Source: DATGMS01 sp040905145
GTDB taxonomy: Bacteria; Bacteroidota; Bacteroidia; Cytophagales; Cyclobacteriaceae
DNA: 19,528 nucleotides
Direction: 5' to 3'
NCBI GenBank assembly: GCA_040905145.1
Contig: JBBDSC010000196.1
Span: 1 to 19,528 of the forward strand
Shown here: positions 1-8,635 of the stretch, piece after piece
Numbering within the stretch: the stretch's first letter is position 1
Layout of the letters: each line of letters opens with the position of its first letter
Program-made: the position numbers and the translations under genes
The notes under the pieces: generated by a model
The model's input: the letters and a program-made list of their open reading frames with translations, nothing else
What the model was told of the DNA's origin: nothing
Databases searched by the model: none

Positions 1-17
1 AGGCTTTAACATCAAAA

Positions 18-74
18 CCTGGGGCACCGCCCCAGGACAGGTGCATGAAAAATAAGCCTCAGCCTACAGGGCTG
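18..74. repeat. REP-like pair of GC-rich palindromes
   Basis: Two inverted repeats lie close together in gene-free DNA. At 18-36 a perfect 8-base stem (CCTGGGGC / GCCCCAGG) encloses the loop ACC. At 60-74 a 5-base stem (CAGCC / GGCTG) encloses TACAG. Both are much richer in GC than the surrounding DNA. Paired short GC palindromes of this style are common intergenic repeats in Bacteroidota and are often linked to REP-associated tyrosine transposases; that link is inference here because no transposase gene is in the window. Read on the minus strand, the 60-74 hairpin is followed by AGGCTTATTTTT, so it could also end transcription from the porP/sprF-like gene, whose stop lies about 165 bases upstream on that strand. 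Confidence 0.5.
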
Positions 75-240
75 AAACAAAAGATATGGGCCGGTCGCTA
101 TCACAATTGTATTCAAATAACACCCTATCTTTAATAATCCTTTTCTCCCCCAACTAAATTAACTGACGAATATAAAGAATATCTTGGTAATGGGAAAGCT
201 GGTAAACATTAAGCGCAACAGGATTAATCAGTTGTTTGGC

Positions 241-1263
241 CTACATCATATAATCAAAGCATTTAAGAATTCTGCTTCGTTGATTCCTGTTTCTGGGTTC
301 ACCCATAAAAAACAGGTATCTCAAAGAAATTTCATGGGCTCCCTTGGTCTGTGTACCTATATTGGAAACCATAAAATCATAGCTGTATCCTATCACAATG
401 CCGTTATTGAGCATTACCCCCAAAAGAAAGATGATGGAATCCTGATTGGGCATATTCCTTAGGCCAGGAATCCCTCTATAAGAAATCCCCCCAAGAACCG
501 TTTGGTGTATAATTTGTCCCCCAAAATCAAATTGTTGAAAAGGACCTTGTTTTTTATAACTCAGGAGAATAGAGGCCTGGCTTTCGAAAGAGGTTCCGCT
601 GTAACCATTTGGCTCCAAGGGAAAATTCAATCCCCCCTGGATCCCCCATTTAACGGGTAAATAAATCAGTTCATTATCAGGATAAAAGCTTAGGTTTGGC
701 TGATTGATGTGATGAGCAGCCCCCCCAAGCCAAAAGAAATCATGGTTTACCAAAGCTCCAAAAGAGATGTCAAGATAGCTATAGGGTTCAAAATCAGGTA
801 TTAAATCAATGGTATTGGGATTTATTGAGCGGGAAAAAAGGTTCACCTGGTCCCCAAAGATCAGATTATCCAAAGTAGCATTCCTTTGTACCACAGAAGC
901 TTGTCCTCCGAATCTAAAATCCCAGTTTGCTGCCAATTTTAATTTATAAGCATAAAAGAGGGAAACATCACTGGTGTTGATTTTCATGTTTGATTCTTGA
1001 AAGCTATTGATTGCCATACCCATTCCACTGTTCAAATCGAAGCTGTAATGGTCAAAATAGGCTGAATAGGCATTGAAGTCATGGGTTAGGCCAGGCCATT
1101 GTTTGCGGTAGTTAATACCAAACCGGGAAAGTTCCGTGGATCCGGTCAATGCCGGATTGAGATACAAGGGAGCAGCATAAAATTGAGAATAATGAAAATC
1201 CTGGGCTTTGCCTGAAAAGCCAAAAACAAGCATAACAACATAAAAAGCAATAAAAGTTTTCAT
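241..1263 (-). CDS. PorP/SprF family type IX secretion outer-membrane protein
   Basis: The 340-residue product has a clear Sec signal peptide, with hydrophobic residues 3-18 and likely cleavage after GKA at residue 20. The mature start, QDFHYSQFYAAPLYLNPALTG, carries the family hallmark of a Q-FY--P--LNPALTG motif at residues 21-41. The rest is rich in aromatic residues with alternating polar and hydrophobic stretches, as expected for an outer-membrane beta-barrel. In this family SprF is needed for secretion or surface anchoring of the giant adhesin SprB, and paralogues usually sit next to large CHU_C-tailed cargo genes. That is the case here: the start codon overlaps the stop of the upstream giant gene by one base (TAATG), implying translational coupling and a dedicated cargo/partner pair. 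The cargo assignment is inference from position. No T9SS core genes are in the window. Confidence 0.9.
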   Translation of the reverse strand: MKTFIAFYVVMLVFGFSGKAQDFHYSQFYAAPLYLNPALTGSTELSRFGINYRKQWPGLTHDFNAYSAYFDHYSFDLNSGMGMAINSFQESNMKINTSDVSLFYAYKLKLAANWDFRFGGQASVVQRNATLDNLIFGDQVNLFSRSINPNTIDLIPDFEPYSYLDISFGALVNHDFFWLGGAAHHINQPNLSFYPDNELIYLPVKWGIQGGLNFPLEPNGYSGTSFESQASILLSYKKQGPFQQFDFGGQIIHQTVLGGISYRGIPGLRNMPNQDSIIFLLGVMLNNGIVIGYSYDFMVSNIGTQTKGAHEISLRYLFFMGEPRNRNQRSRILKCFDYMM

Positions 1264-4200
1264 TATTTTAACAATAAAAAGACGTCTGTTCTTATTTGGC
1301 TTCTGCCATCCAAAGTGTGGAAGGAAAGCTTATATACGTAATTTCCAGGCATAGCCGACTCTCCATCAATTTGACCATCCCAGCCCTCGGATTCCAGATC
1401 CTGCGTGTGGTAAATAGTTTCTCCCCATTTGTTGAGTACCCAAAAATCAAGCTTTTCAATGTTCAGGAATTTTGGGAAAAAATAATCATTGACACCATCA
1501 TCATTTGGAGTAAAGACGTTGGGAATGACCAGGTAATAATCAAAAATCTGGATGTTCTTTTTCATCTGGGTCTCACAGCCATAAATGTCCGTTACAGTTA
1601 AAGTGATTTCATGTTCTCCTTCCAATAAATAGGTGTGCTTTGGATTTTCTTCAAAACTGGTATTTCCATCACCAAAATCCCAGAAATAGGAGCTGATCTG
1701 TCCAATAGAATTATTTTGGAACTGGATTTCAAAGTTTACCAGATAGGAATGATATAACTCGAAGGCAGTGGATTGTATATCCACGCCTAAAATCACCGCT
1801 GAATTTTTTACATCAAAAGATTCTTGGTATTGGCACCCATTGCCATCGGTTACGTCCAGGAGATACAAACCCGGTCGGTTGGTGGTCATGACCCTACCAT
1901 TCTCACTAATGGATCCTCCCGACCAGGTGATAGTATAAGGGGCCATCCCTCCACCGACTGAAATACGTATTTCTTCTTGAATTTCTCTTGGCTCACAGGA
2001 AATGTCAGCGGATCTAAAGGCGGAAACCGACAAGGGATCAGGCCTTTTGACCAGGAATTGGCTGGAAGTCGTGCATCCTGACGCATCTTCTACTTCAACA
2101 CCATATTGGCCAGCCGAAAGATCTGTGAGATTTTGAACAGATTCCCCGTTGCTCCAGCGGATATTGAACGGAGGCGTTCCCCCGGATATGCCGAGGTTGA
2201 TCCCCCCGCTTTGGGGATTCAGGCAATCCATTGCATCTGTCACCCTGCTTTCCAAAACCAAGGGGGCTGGCTCGTGAATGACGAATTCCTGCCTAATCTC
2301 ACAGCCCTCTGGATCGGTAATGGTTACACCATAAGATCCGGCAGATAGGTTAAACAGGTTTTCCAGTTCGATTCCGTGATCCCATCGGATCGTAACCTGG
2401 GGTCCCTTTCCTTCCAAATTGAGTTTGATTGATCCATCCAGGTTGCCGTAGCATGAAATGTTTTCTACTTCTGGGGAGACTGTAAACACTGGGGCATCAA
2501 TAATTTCTATGGGTTTTATAATCGAGCAGCCTACATTATCCTGGACTGTAACCGTATAAATTCCTGGTCCTAGGTTATCAAATGCTGTTTGGGAAGACCC
2601 AAAATCCCATTGGATGCTATAAGGAGCCTGACCACCCTCTACTTCGATCTTGATGAATCCATCGTTGGCATTATAACAGGAAATGTCCCCTTTTTCTACG
2701 GCAATGGCCAATGACCCCTCTGGTTCTGAGATTTCAATTTCATCTAATGATATCGCACAGTTGTTGTTGTCCACTACAGTGACCTGATAGTTCCCTGCGG
2801 GAATATTGGTGGCATTTTGAGCCCCCTCATTTATTTTTTGCCCGTTTCTGGTCCATATGAAGGAATAATCTTCCGTTTCTACACCTCCAATAACTTTAAT
2901 GGAGATCGCACCTGTAGATTCTCCCGCACATAGTACGTCGGTTTTATCTATCAATTCAATGCCTAAAGGAGCAGGCTGGTTGATCTCAAAAGATTCAGAA
3001 ATATGGCAACCGGAACCGTCACTTATCTCTACATCATATTTTCCCGGTTGGAGATCTTCTATTTTCAGGTCTGAGGAGGTGAACCCATTGGGACCTGACC
3101 AAACTATTTGATAATTACCATCCCCTCCCGAGGGATTAATCTGGATGGTGCCATCATTGGCGCCATAACAGGAGATTTGAAAGCCGGAATAATTGGAAAC
3201 TTCATGGTTGAGTTTTAGGGAAGGGTTTACTGTAATGGTATATATTTGGGGAGTCCCTTCACAAGCATCCTGGCTTTGAGTAGAAGCGATAATTTCATAC
3301 GCTACTGCAATAGGTTGATCGGTAAGGTTTACCAGGTTTTGAACCGGAACTGTATTGGAATTCCCACTGGTGGATACTCCCTGGACTCCGTTGGCTTTTG
3401 CTACCCAGGAAAATGAAGCTCCCGGTACCTCGCTTTCTATAGTCATTTCTTCAGATGGGTTACCTGTGCAAATGACTTGATCCGGAATTGAAAAATCAAT
3501 GGCAGGAGAGGGCTGGACAATTACTGTTAATTCAAAATCCTCCCCGGGACATAACCCAAGAATAGGGGTTACGGTGTAAGTTATGGATACTGGTGTATTA
3601 CCACTATTCGTCAAAGTCTGGGCTAAGGAATTTTGGGGAACATCTTGATCGGATGTACCAGAAATGGCGGAAATATCGGCTGCTTCCCAAGTATAAAGTG
3701 TGCCGGGAATATGATCTTCTGGTGTAAAATCAAATGGGCTTCCACTACAAATCTCCAATTGTTCATTGGCATAAAAGGGTTCAGGATTTACCGTAATGGT
3801 ATAAGTAGCAGGAACCACGCTACATTCACCTTGGTCAGAGGAAGTGATTTCTGCGGTATAAGTAACATCCAGGGGCTGCGAGCTATTGTTCACCAAGGTT
3901 TGTAAGGGGATTTCAGAGGTTCCGGATGCTCCAACACCGGTGACACCATTTGCCTCTGAAATCCATTGAATGGTAGCTCCAGGAGGAAGCGTCGAGATGG
4001 AAACAGGCAGGCTTGTTTCCTTTGAGCAAATGATTTGATCTGGAATTGAAAATTCAATCACTGGAGCAGGGATTACAGTAATTGTAACCTCATCAGACAT
4101 GGTGCATCCAGTATCTTGATCGGTAACGGTGAATGTATAGGTAGTGGTCTGTTGGGGAGCCACCGTTGGATTTGAAAGATTTGAATTGGTGCCTGACGGT

Positions 4201-6218
4201 GTACTGGTCCATCTGAAGGAAGAATTTGCTTCCGGGCTCACTGTGGGCGTCAGGGCAATTTCCTCTCCATTACAGATTTCCATATCTTCGCCAGCGTCCA
4301 ATGTCGGAGGTTCATTTACCATAAAAGTTTCAGTGGCTGTGATTGTTCCACAGGACGTGGTGACTTCCAAGCTGACTGTTTTTGCTCCGGACAAGTCGAA
4401 TTCTATTTCGCCCGGGTCCAAGCTGGTGGAAGAAGCTGGTGTTCCATCTTCAAAGGTCCATTTATAGGTGGGCTCCGTTGATCCGCAAGCAGTTACATTG
4501 GCTCCTGGGGTTATGGTAACTGATCCACATACATCTTCTATATAAAGAATCTCCGCCGATGGGGGTGCATATACCATTACTTTTTTCTGCTCAGTAAAAG
4601 TCCCACAATTGGCCTCAGCAGTTAAGTGGATGGTGTATTCCCCCGGATTGTTAAAATTAAATACCGGACTTTCTGAGTTTTCATCGGATCCAGGTGCAAA
4701 TTCCCAATCCGGCTGTGTACCACAATCTCCTTGGGCGTAAGAAACCGTCCAATCGAAAGAACCGCCGTCGCAAACTGCCAGGGTGTTGGATTCGTTGGTG
4801 GTCTTTACCTGAAAAGGTCCACATCCTTCTTCTTGATCAAGAGTAAAGGAAAGGACTGGCTCGGGGATGACACAGATCGTTTCTTGCTTTTCTTCAATCC
4901 CGCAGCGGTTGCCGCTGATTAATGTAATGGTATAAGTGCCGGGCTCAGTAAAGATAGGCTGGATGAGTTGTGATCCTACAGCCCAGGAATTAGGGGAATC
5001 TGGATCTGCTTGGCTGCCCAATGAACCGCTTGGTAATTCCCAACCGGTGCCTGGGGTTATTTGCCAAATGAACATTCCCTGGTCCGAGCAATTACCATTG
5101 TTGCTCACCTCGTTACCATATATGGTGATATTTCGTATGGAAGTAGGAGTGCCCACGCAGAGGGGTTCAGAAGGCAGTTCCATTTCGGGGACTGGAGTTT
5201 CTGTTGCGTAAATAGGTGCTACTGTAGCAGAGGAGGCTGAACAGGGATTTTCAGCTATAATCTTTGCTGAAAAAGAATTGGGAAAATCAGGGGTGTTAGC
5301 TGCTCCACAGGAACTGCTTTGAAAAACATGTTCCACTGTTTCTGGCGGGGGGTGGCTGAATATTTGTGGATCGGACCCATCGGAGAAGGTAACGGTATAT
5401 GTTGTGCCAGGGGGATTGTTTTCAGTTCCTGTAATGGGGAATGATAAGGCATCTCCAGTACAAATGTTGGTGTTTCCGGGATTTCCAAAACCCACAGCCG
5501 GATTGGAGCCGACGAAAACCCTATAATCTTTAGAGGCTACGCATCCATTTTCCCCTGTGATGGTATAGGTGATTTTATAGATACCTAATGAATAGGTGTG
5601 AGTTAAGGTTGCCCAGTCTTCATCAACAAACTTTGCCGAACCATCCCCCCAATCAATTTCATATTTCTCGTTGGTATCTTTAGTAGAGGAATTATTGTAA
5701 AAAGTAAACTCTGAAGAATTATTTTCACAGACGATATAAAAAGGCAAGTTGTCAAATGTGGTTTGTTCCATATCACTCCCCACATCTAAAGAGGGGCTTT
5801 GCTTTACGGTTACTGTTTTGGTGATGGCATCCGTTTCACCATCGGCATCTTCCGCCGTAAGGGTAACCGAAAAAGACTGGGACCCATTGCCGGGATTGCC
5901 TATAAAGGTATGGCTTGGATCATCTTGCGAAGAAGAATTGTTTTCTTTTGAATTGGGGTCACCAAAGTCCCATGAATAAGAAAGTCCATTCCCAGTGGAG
6001 GTGTTGGTAAATTTCACGGCCTGAGTAGCACATGAGTCCTCTTGAAATAACTCAAAATCAGCGATGTGGGCTTCCTTTGGGTCTATAATTATAATAGGTA
6101 TGAATTCCAATAAGCCTAATTTTTGAAAAACTGTTTCAACAGAAATTCCAGAAATAATGGGCCCCAAAAACAACAAAAGGAGGGCTAACCCTGTAAAAGT
6201 CCTTTGTTTTTTTCTCAT
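1263..6218 (-). CDS. Giant PKD/SprB-repeat surface protein with T9SS type B sorting domain
   Basis: This is a 1651-residue secreted, gliding-motility-type adhesin-like protein. Residues 1-25 form a signal peptide (basic MRKKQR, then a Leu-rich core). PKD-type modules follow: YSWDFGDP at 81-88, EIDWGDGSAKF at 187-197, and further Ig-like/PKD-like modules to about 1000. Residues 718-812 and 905-1000 are similar to each other (EFSIPDQIIC versus DFSIPDQVIC). About six SprB-type repeats span 1003-1470, each with a C-x-G/N-x-x-DG-I start and a G-Y-V-V-D--GC end. A last PKD module holds YFWDFGDGNTSF (1511-1522). Residues 1563-1651 match the gliding-motility-associated C-terminal (CHU_C, T9SS type B) domain: VIPNVFTPNDDGVND, then FWVLNKWGETIY, then GWDG, then PGNYVYKL. 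The type B tail predicts export by T9SS with help from a PorP/SprF partner, which is the next gene. No enzymatic domain is visible, so adhesion or motility is inferred. The ligand is unknown. Confidence 0.92.
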   Translation of the reverse strand: MRKKQRTFTGLALLLLFLGPIISGISVETVFQKLGLLEFIPIIIIDPKEAHIADFELFQEDSCATQAVKFTNTSTGNGLSYSWDFGDPNSKENNSSSQDDPSHTFIGNPGNGSQSFSVTLTAEDADGETDAITKTVTVKQSPSLDVGSDMEQTTFDNLPFYIVCENNSSEFTFYNNSSTKDTNEKYEIDWGDGSAKFVDEDWATLTHTYSLGIYKITYTITGENGCVASKDYRVFVGSNPAVGFGNPGNTNICTGDALSFPITGTENNPPGTTYTVTFSDGSDPQIFSHPPPETVEHVFQSSSCGAANTPDFPNSFSAKIIAENPCSASSATVAPIYATETPVPEMELPSEPLCVGTPTSIRNITIYGNEVSNNGNCSDQGMFIWQITPGTGWELPSGSLGSQADPDSPNSWAVGSQLIQPIFTEPGTYTITLISGNRCGIEEKQETICVIPEPVLSFTLDQEEGCGPFQVKTTNESNTLAVCDGGSFDWTVSYAQGDCGTQPDWEFAPGSDENSESPVFNFNNPGEYTIHLTAEANCGTFTEQKKVMVYAPPSAEILYIEDVCGSVTITPGANVTACGSTEPTYKWTFEDGTPASSTSLDPGEIEFDLSGAKTVSLEVTTSCGTITATETFMVNEPPTLDAGEDMEICNGEEIALTPTVSPEANSSFRWTSTPSGTNSNLSNPTVAPQQTTTYTFTVTDQDTGCTMSDEVTITVIPAPVIEFSIPDQIICSKETSLPVSISTLPPGATIQWISEANGVTGVGASGTSEIPLQTLVNNSSQPLDVTYTAEITSSDQGECSVVPATYTITVNPEPFYANEQLEICSGSPFDFTPEDHIPGTLYTWEAADISAISGTSDQDVPQNSLAQTLTNSGNTPVSITYTVTPILGLCPGEDFELTVIVQPSPAIDFSIPDQVICTGNPSEEMTIESEVPGASFSWVAKANGVQGVSTSGNSNTVPVQNLVNLTDQPIAVAYEIIASTQSQDACEGTPQIYTITVNPSLKLNHEVSNYSGFQISCYGANDGTIQINPSGGDGNYQIVWSGPNGFTSSDLKIEDLQPGKYDVEISDGSGCHISESFEINQPAPLGIELIDKTDVLCAGESTGAISIKVIGGVETEDYSFIWTRNGQKINEGAQNATNIPAGNYQVTVVDNNNCAISLDEIEISEPEGSLAIAVEKGDISCYNANDGFIKIEVEGGQAPYSIQWDFGSSQTAFDNLGPGIYTVTVQDNVGCSIIKPIEIIDAPVFTVSPEVENISCYGNLDGSIKLNLEGKGPQVTIRWDHGIELENLFNLSAGSYGVTITDPEGCEIRQEFVIHEPAPLVLESRVTDAMDCLNPQSGGINLGISGGTPPFNIRWSNGESVQNLTDLSAGQYGVEVEDASGCTTSSQFLVKRPDPLSVSAFRSADISCEPREIQEEIRISVGGGMAPYTITWSGGSISENGRVMTTNRPGLYLLDVTDGNGCQYQESFDVKNSAVILGVDIQSTAFELYHSYLVNFEIQFQNNSIGQISSYFWDFGDGNTSFEENPKHTYLLEGEHEITLTVTDIYGCETQMKKNIQIFDYYLVIPNVFTPNDDGVNDYFFPKFLNIEKLDFWVLNKWGETIYHTQDLESEGWDGQIDGESAMPGNYVYKLSFHTLDGRSQIRTDVFLLLK

Positions 6219-6573
6219 CGTTAGAAGTCAATTCCCCGAATATCTTTAAATAGCCAGAAAGATATAGCGACTTTTGTACTGATTTATATATTCAAATAAT
6301 TTTTTGCAAAAAGTCAAGCCAGTAAATCTTTTATCTAGACCTGGTAACAATTTAATTATTTAATTTTTAAATTTAGCATAAGAATGTTATTTTGTGCAGG
6401 TTGTTCAAAAGCACAAAACAGAATGAATTCTAGGTCAAATGTAGCAAAGCCATTATTGGTAAGAAAAATAAATACACATGAAACAGCTAGGGCCAAAACT
6501 TCTTGTCCTAAGCCATTCATGTGTATTTTTTGTGATTTTACCTTTCTAAAACTGTGGGCAATTAGCAAATTTA
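6219..6573. other. Intergenic region between the giant surface-protein gene and the GlcG/HbpS-like gene
   Basis: These 355 bases hold no credible gene: the open frames on both strands are short and resemble no family I recognise. The half near 6219-6360 is AT-rich and must contain the promoter of the giant gene. The only near match to the Bacteroidota -7 element on the minus strand is TATCTTTC (6257-6264), and it lacks a -33 box at the usual spacing. The other half holds the long hairpin at 6470-6528, described separately. Confidence 0.6.
6470..6528 (-). terminator. Long two-tier hairpin, probable (bidirectional) terminator
   Basis: The outer stem is a perfect 13-base inverted repeat, 6470-6482 (AAATACACATGAA) against 6516-6528. 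Inside it, a second stem pairs GCTAGGGC (6486-6493) with GTCCTAAGC (6505-6513), with one bulge and one G-U pair. On the minus strand the hairpin lies about 45 bases past the stop of the GlcG/HbpS-like gene and is followed by TATTTATTTTTC. On the plus strand the right arm runs into six T. It is therefore a plausible terminator for the minus-strand gene. The two-tier structure is larger than a simple terminator, so a structured RNA is also possible. Confidence 0.5.
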
Positions 6574-6969
6574 TTAAAAAGCAGCTGCACCTGCCTCTGC
6601 AACTTCATGATCCTGATTGCCCGAACCTCCGCTAATACCTATGGCACCAATTACTTTACCATCTTTCTTTAAGGGAATGCCTCCTGCAAAAATCATGACT
6701 CTACCATCATTTGAGGCATGAATTCCAAAAAATTGCTGGCCCGATTGAGAATTTGCTGCCAAATCTTTTGTGGTGATATCGAAGGCCCTGGAAGTAAATG
6801 CCTTCTTAATGGATATGTCAATGCTGCCTATCCAAGCTCCGTCCATACGTACATGTGCCACTAAATTCCCTCCTGCATCAGCTACTGCGATGTTCATCGG
6901 TTGGCCGATTTCCTGCGCTTTTTCTTCGGCAGCGGCAATAACTCTTCTTGCATCATTCAATGTGATCAT
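6574..6969 (-). CDS. GlcG/HbpS-like heme-binding family protein (DUF336 / PF03928 type)
   Basis: The 131-residue protein matches the full length of the GlcG/HbpS family. Recognisable segments in order are the N-terminal helix with DARRVIAAAEEKA (6-18), the NIAVADAGGNLVAHVRMDGA strand-turn-strand (26-45), the KKAFTSRAF helix (55-63), the GRVMIFAGGIPLKKDGKVIGAIGIS core (89-113), and the C-terminal GNQDHEVAEAGAAAF (117-131). Family members bind or degrade heme, as with Streptomyces HbpS, or accompany glycolate and small-molecule metabolism genes. The exact role is often unknown, so no gene symbol is given. No signal peptide is visible, so the protein is probably cytoplasmic, unlike secreted HbpS. 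It is transcribed in the same direction as citrate synthase, 90 bases downstream of it, with no obvious terminator between, so read-through is possible. Confidence 0.85.
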   Translation of the reverse strand: MITLNDARRVIAAAEEKAQEIGQPMNIAVADAGGNLVAHVRMDGAWIGSIDISIKKAFTSRAFDITTKDLAANSQSGQQFFGIHASNDGRVMIFAGGIPLKKDGKVIGAIGISGGSGNQDHEVAEAGAAAF

Positions 6970-7059
6970 AGTGCTTCTTTTTTTAGTTATAAATTATAAT
7001 TTTTCTGATACTTAAAAATCTATCCTTTTCTACCTTGGATAAAGATAGGAAAAGAAACT

Positions 7060-8346
7060 TTATCTTTTGTTCATGGATACATACTCTCTTTCATTGGCCC
7101 CGGTATATACCTGACGTGGTCTTCCGATAGGCTCATTGTTTTCCCTCATTTCCTTCCATTGGGCGATCCATCCGGGAAGTCGTCCCAAGGCGAACATAAC
7201 CGTGAACATGTCAGTGGGAATACCTAATGCCCTGTAAATAATACCGGAATAGAAATCAACATTTGGATAAAGTTTCCGATCTATAAAGTATTGGTCGTTC
7301 AAGGCCACTTCTTCCAGTTCTTTGGCAATATTTAAGATAGGATCGTCCACTCCCAATTTGGACAAGACGTCATCTGCCGCTTTTTTGATGATCCTGGCTC
7401 TAGGATCAAAGTTTTTATAAACCCTATGGCCAAATCCCATCAACCTGAAAGGATCATTTTTATCTTTTGCTTTGGCAATGAATTTTTTGGAATCCCCACC
7501 ATCTGCTTTAATGGCTTCGAGCATTTCAATGACCGATTGATTGGCACCACCGTGAAGGGGTCCCCACAGCGCATTGATCCCTGCTGAGATAGAAGCATAA
7601 ATGCTGGCTTGGGAAGAACCTACCATTCTGACCGTCGAAGTGGAGCAATTTTGCTCATGGTCTGCGTGAAGGATCAACAATTGATCCAGGGCTTTGACGA
7701 TGATGGGGTCTACTTCATATTTTTCCGCAGGAAGGGAAAACATCATTTTCATAAAATTGCTACAGTAATCCAAATTATTTTCAGGGTAATTTACTGGGTG
7801 TCCCATTTTGTTTTTGAAAGCCCAGGCGGCAAAAGTTGGCATCTTAGCGAGCAATCTGACAATGCTAAGGTTAATTTCTTCCTCCGTTCTGTTGGGATTT
7901 AATGAAGTAGGATAAAAAGCTGTAAGAGAACAGATTAAAGAAGATAATACGCCCATAGGATGTGCGACTGATGGAAACCCATCCAATATCTTTTTGATAT
8001 CTTCATGCACCAATGTATGGGTGGTAATTTCCCTGGAGAAGTTCTCATATTGAGCTTGGGTGGGAAGATCTCCGTAAATTAAAAGATAAGAGACTTCTAA
8101 AAAGTTTGACTTTCCGGCCAAGTCCTCAATTCCATATCCCCTATACCTAAGAATACCTGCCTCACCGTCCAGGAAAGTAATGGCACTTTTGGTAGAACCC
8201 GTGTTTTTGTAACCCAGATCCAAGGTGATAAGTCCCGTCTCACCTCTTAGTTTGGCAATATCGATTGCCTGTTCATTTTCAGAGCCTTCTATTACAGGAA
8301 GTTCGTATTCTTTTCCTTTAAAGGATAACTTAGCAATTTCAGACAT
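7060..8346 (-). CDS. gltA: Citrate synthase (type II, hexameric type)
   Basis: The 428-residue protein condenses oxaloacetate and acetyl-CoA to citrate, the entry step of the TCA cycle, in the cytoplasm. The length fits the Gram-negative type II enzymes (E. coli GltA has 427 residues). The catalytic residues are all present: His265 in GPLHGGAN, His307 in GFGHRVYK and Asp364 in NVDFYSG. These are within two residues of the E. coli His264, His305 and Asp362. The family signature HADHEQNCSTSTVR (227-240) and the arginine-rich DPRARI segment are intact. The N-terminal beta domain typical of type II enzymes (residues 1-50) is present. It appears monocistronic or co-transcribed with the downstream GlcG/HbpS-like gene. 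The suf terminator separates it from the upstream bacilliredoxin gene. Confidence 0.97.
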   Translation of the reverse strand: MSEIAKLSFKGKEYELPVIEGSENEQAIDIAKLRGETGLITLDLGYKNTGSTKSAITFLDGEAGILRYRGYGIEDLAGKSNFLEVSYLLIYGDLPTQAQYENFSREITTHTLVHEDIKKILDGFPSVAHPMGVLSSLICSLTAFYPTSLNPNRTEEEINLSIVRLLAKMPTFAAWAFKNKMGHPVNYPENNLDYCSNFMKMMFSLPAEKYEVDPIIVKALDQLLILHADHEQNCSTSTVRMVGSSQASIYASISAGINALWGPLHGGANQSVIEMLEAIKADGGDSKKFIAKAKDKNDPFRLMGFGHRVYKNFDPRARIIKKAADDVLSKLGVDDPILNIAKELEEVALNDQYFIDRKLYPNVDFYSGIIYRALGIPTDMFTVMFALGRLPGWIAQWKEMRENNEPIGRPRQVYTGANEREYVSMNKR

Positions 8347-8542
8347 ATTTTCTTGATTTATCTTAAATTTGATTGTATTTAGCTTTAACTCTAATTGACG
8401 CTATAAGTTAATAAAATAGCTCGTTATTTACACATGTTTTATGTGAGCAGATCAAGGTGTTGTTAAGGATCAGACAAAATTATTTATTTGATCTTTAGAA
8501 ATAGGAAGATGATCCTTATTTCCTAAAAATAAAATCAGAATT

Positions 8543-8565
8543 ATTTATTGAATTAAACAATAAAT
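8543..8565. repeat. Perfect AT-rich palindrome upstream of gltA
   Basis: ATTTATTG (8543-8550) and CAATAAAT (8558-8565) are perfect reverse complements separated by the 7-base loop AATTAAA. The element sits about 200 bases upstream of the citrate synthase start and 40 bases from the suf terminator. A perfect -7-type element on the minus strand (TAATTTTG, 8475-8482) lies between it and gltA but has no matching -33 box. The palindrome could be an operator or simply an AT-rich chance structure. Confidence 0.3.
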
Positions 8566-8604
8566 GCAACATGTATCAAATGGAGCATCAAATCTGCTTT
8601 GCAT

Positions 8605-8635
8605 AAAAAAAATAGCCCAAAGGGCCATTTTTTTT
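8605..8635 (-). terminator. Intrinsic terminator of the suf operon
   Basis: On the minus strand an A-tract leads into a hairpin with the core GCCC-TTT-GGGC (8615-8625), extended by A:T pairs after one mismatch and followed by eight T. The element begins at the stop codon of the bacilliredoxin gene, so it closes the suf operon. It is symmetrical enough to act in both directions. Confidence 0.85.

Noticed and set aside
184..462. Plus-strand open frame across the end of the porP/sprF-like gene
   Set aside because: It lies mostly antisense to a confident gene and its product resembles no family.
1886..5488. Many 60-110-codon open frames antisense to the giant gene
   Set aside because: They follow from low stop-codon density opposite a long biased gene. 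None has a recognisable domain or start context.
6257..6264. TATCTTTC as the promoter -7 element of the giant gene
   Set aside because: It differs from consensus at the last base and the nearest TTTG is 28 bases upstream, outside the usual spacing.
6384..6635. Open frames on both strands around the long hairpin
   Set aside because: They overlap the hairpin or the 3' end of the GlcG/HbpS-like gene, have no recognisable domains and no supporting start context.
7037..7064. Inverted repeat GATAAAG/CTTTATC after citrate synthase as a terminator
   Set aside because: It overlaps the stop codon, is AT-rich and lacks a T-run on the minus strand.
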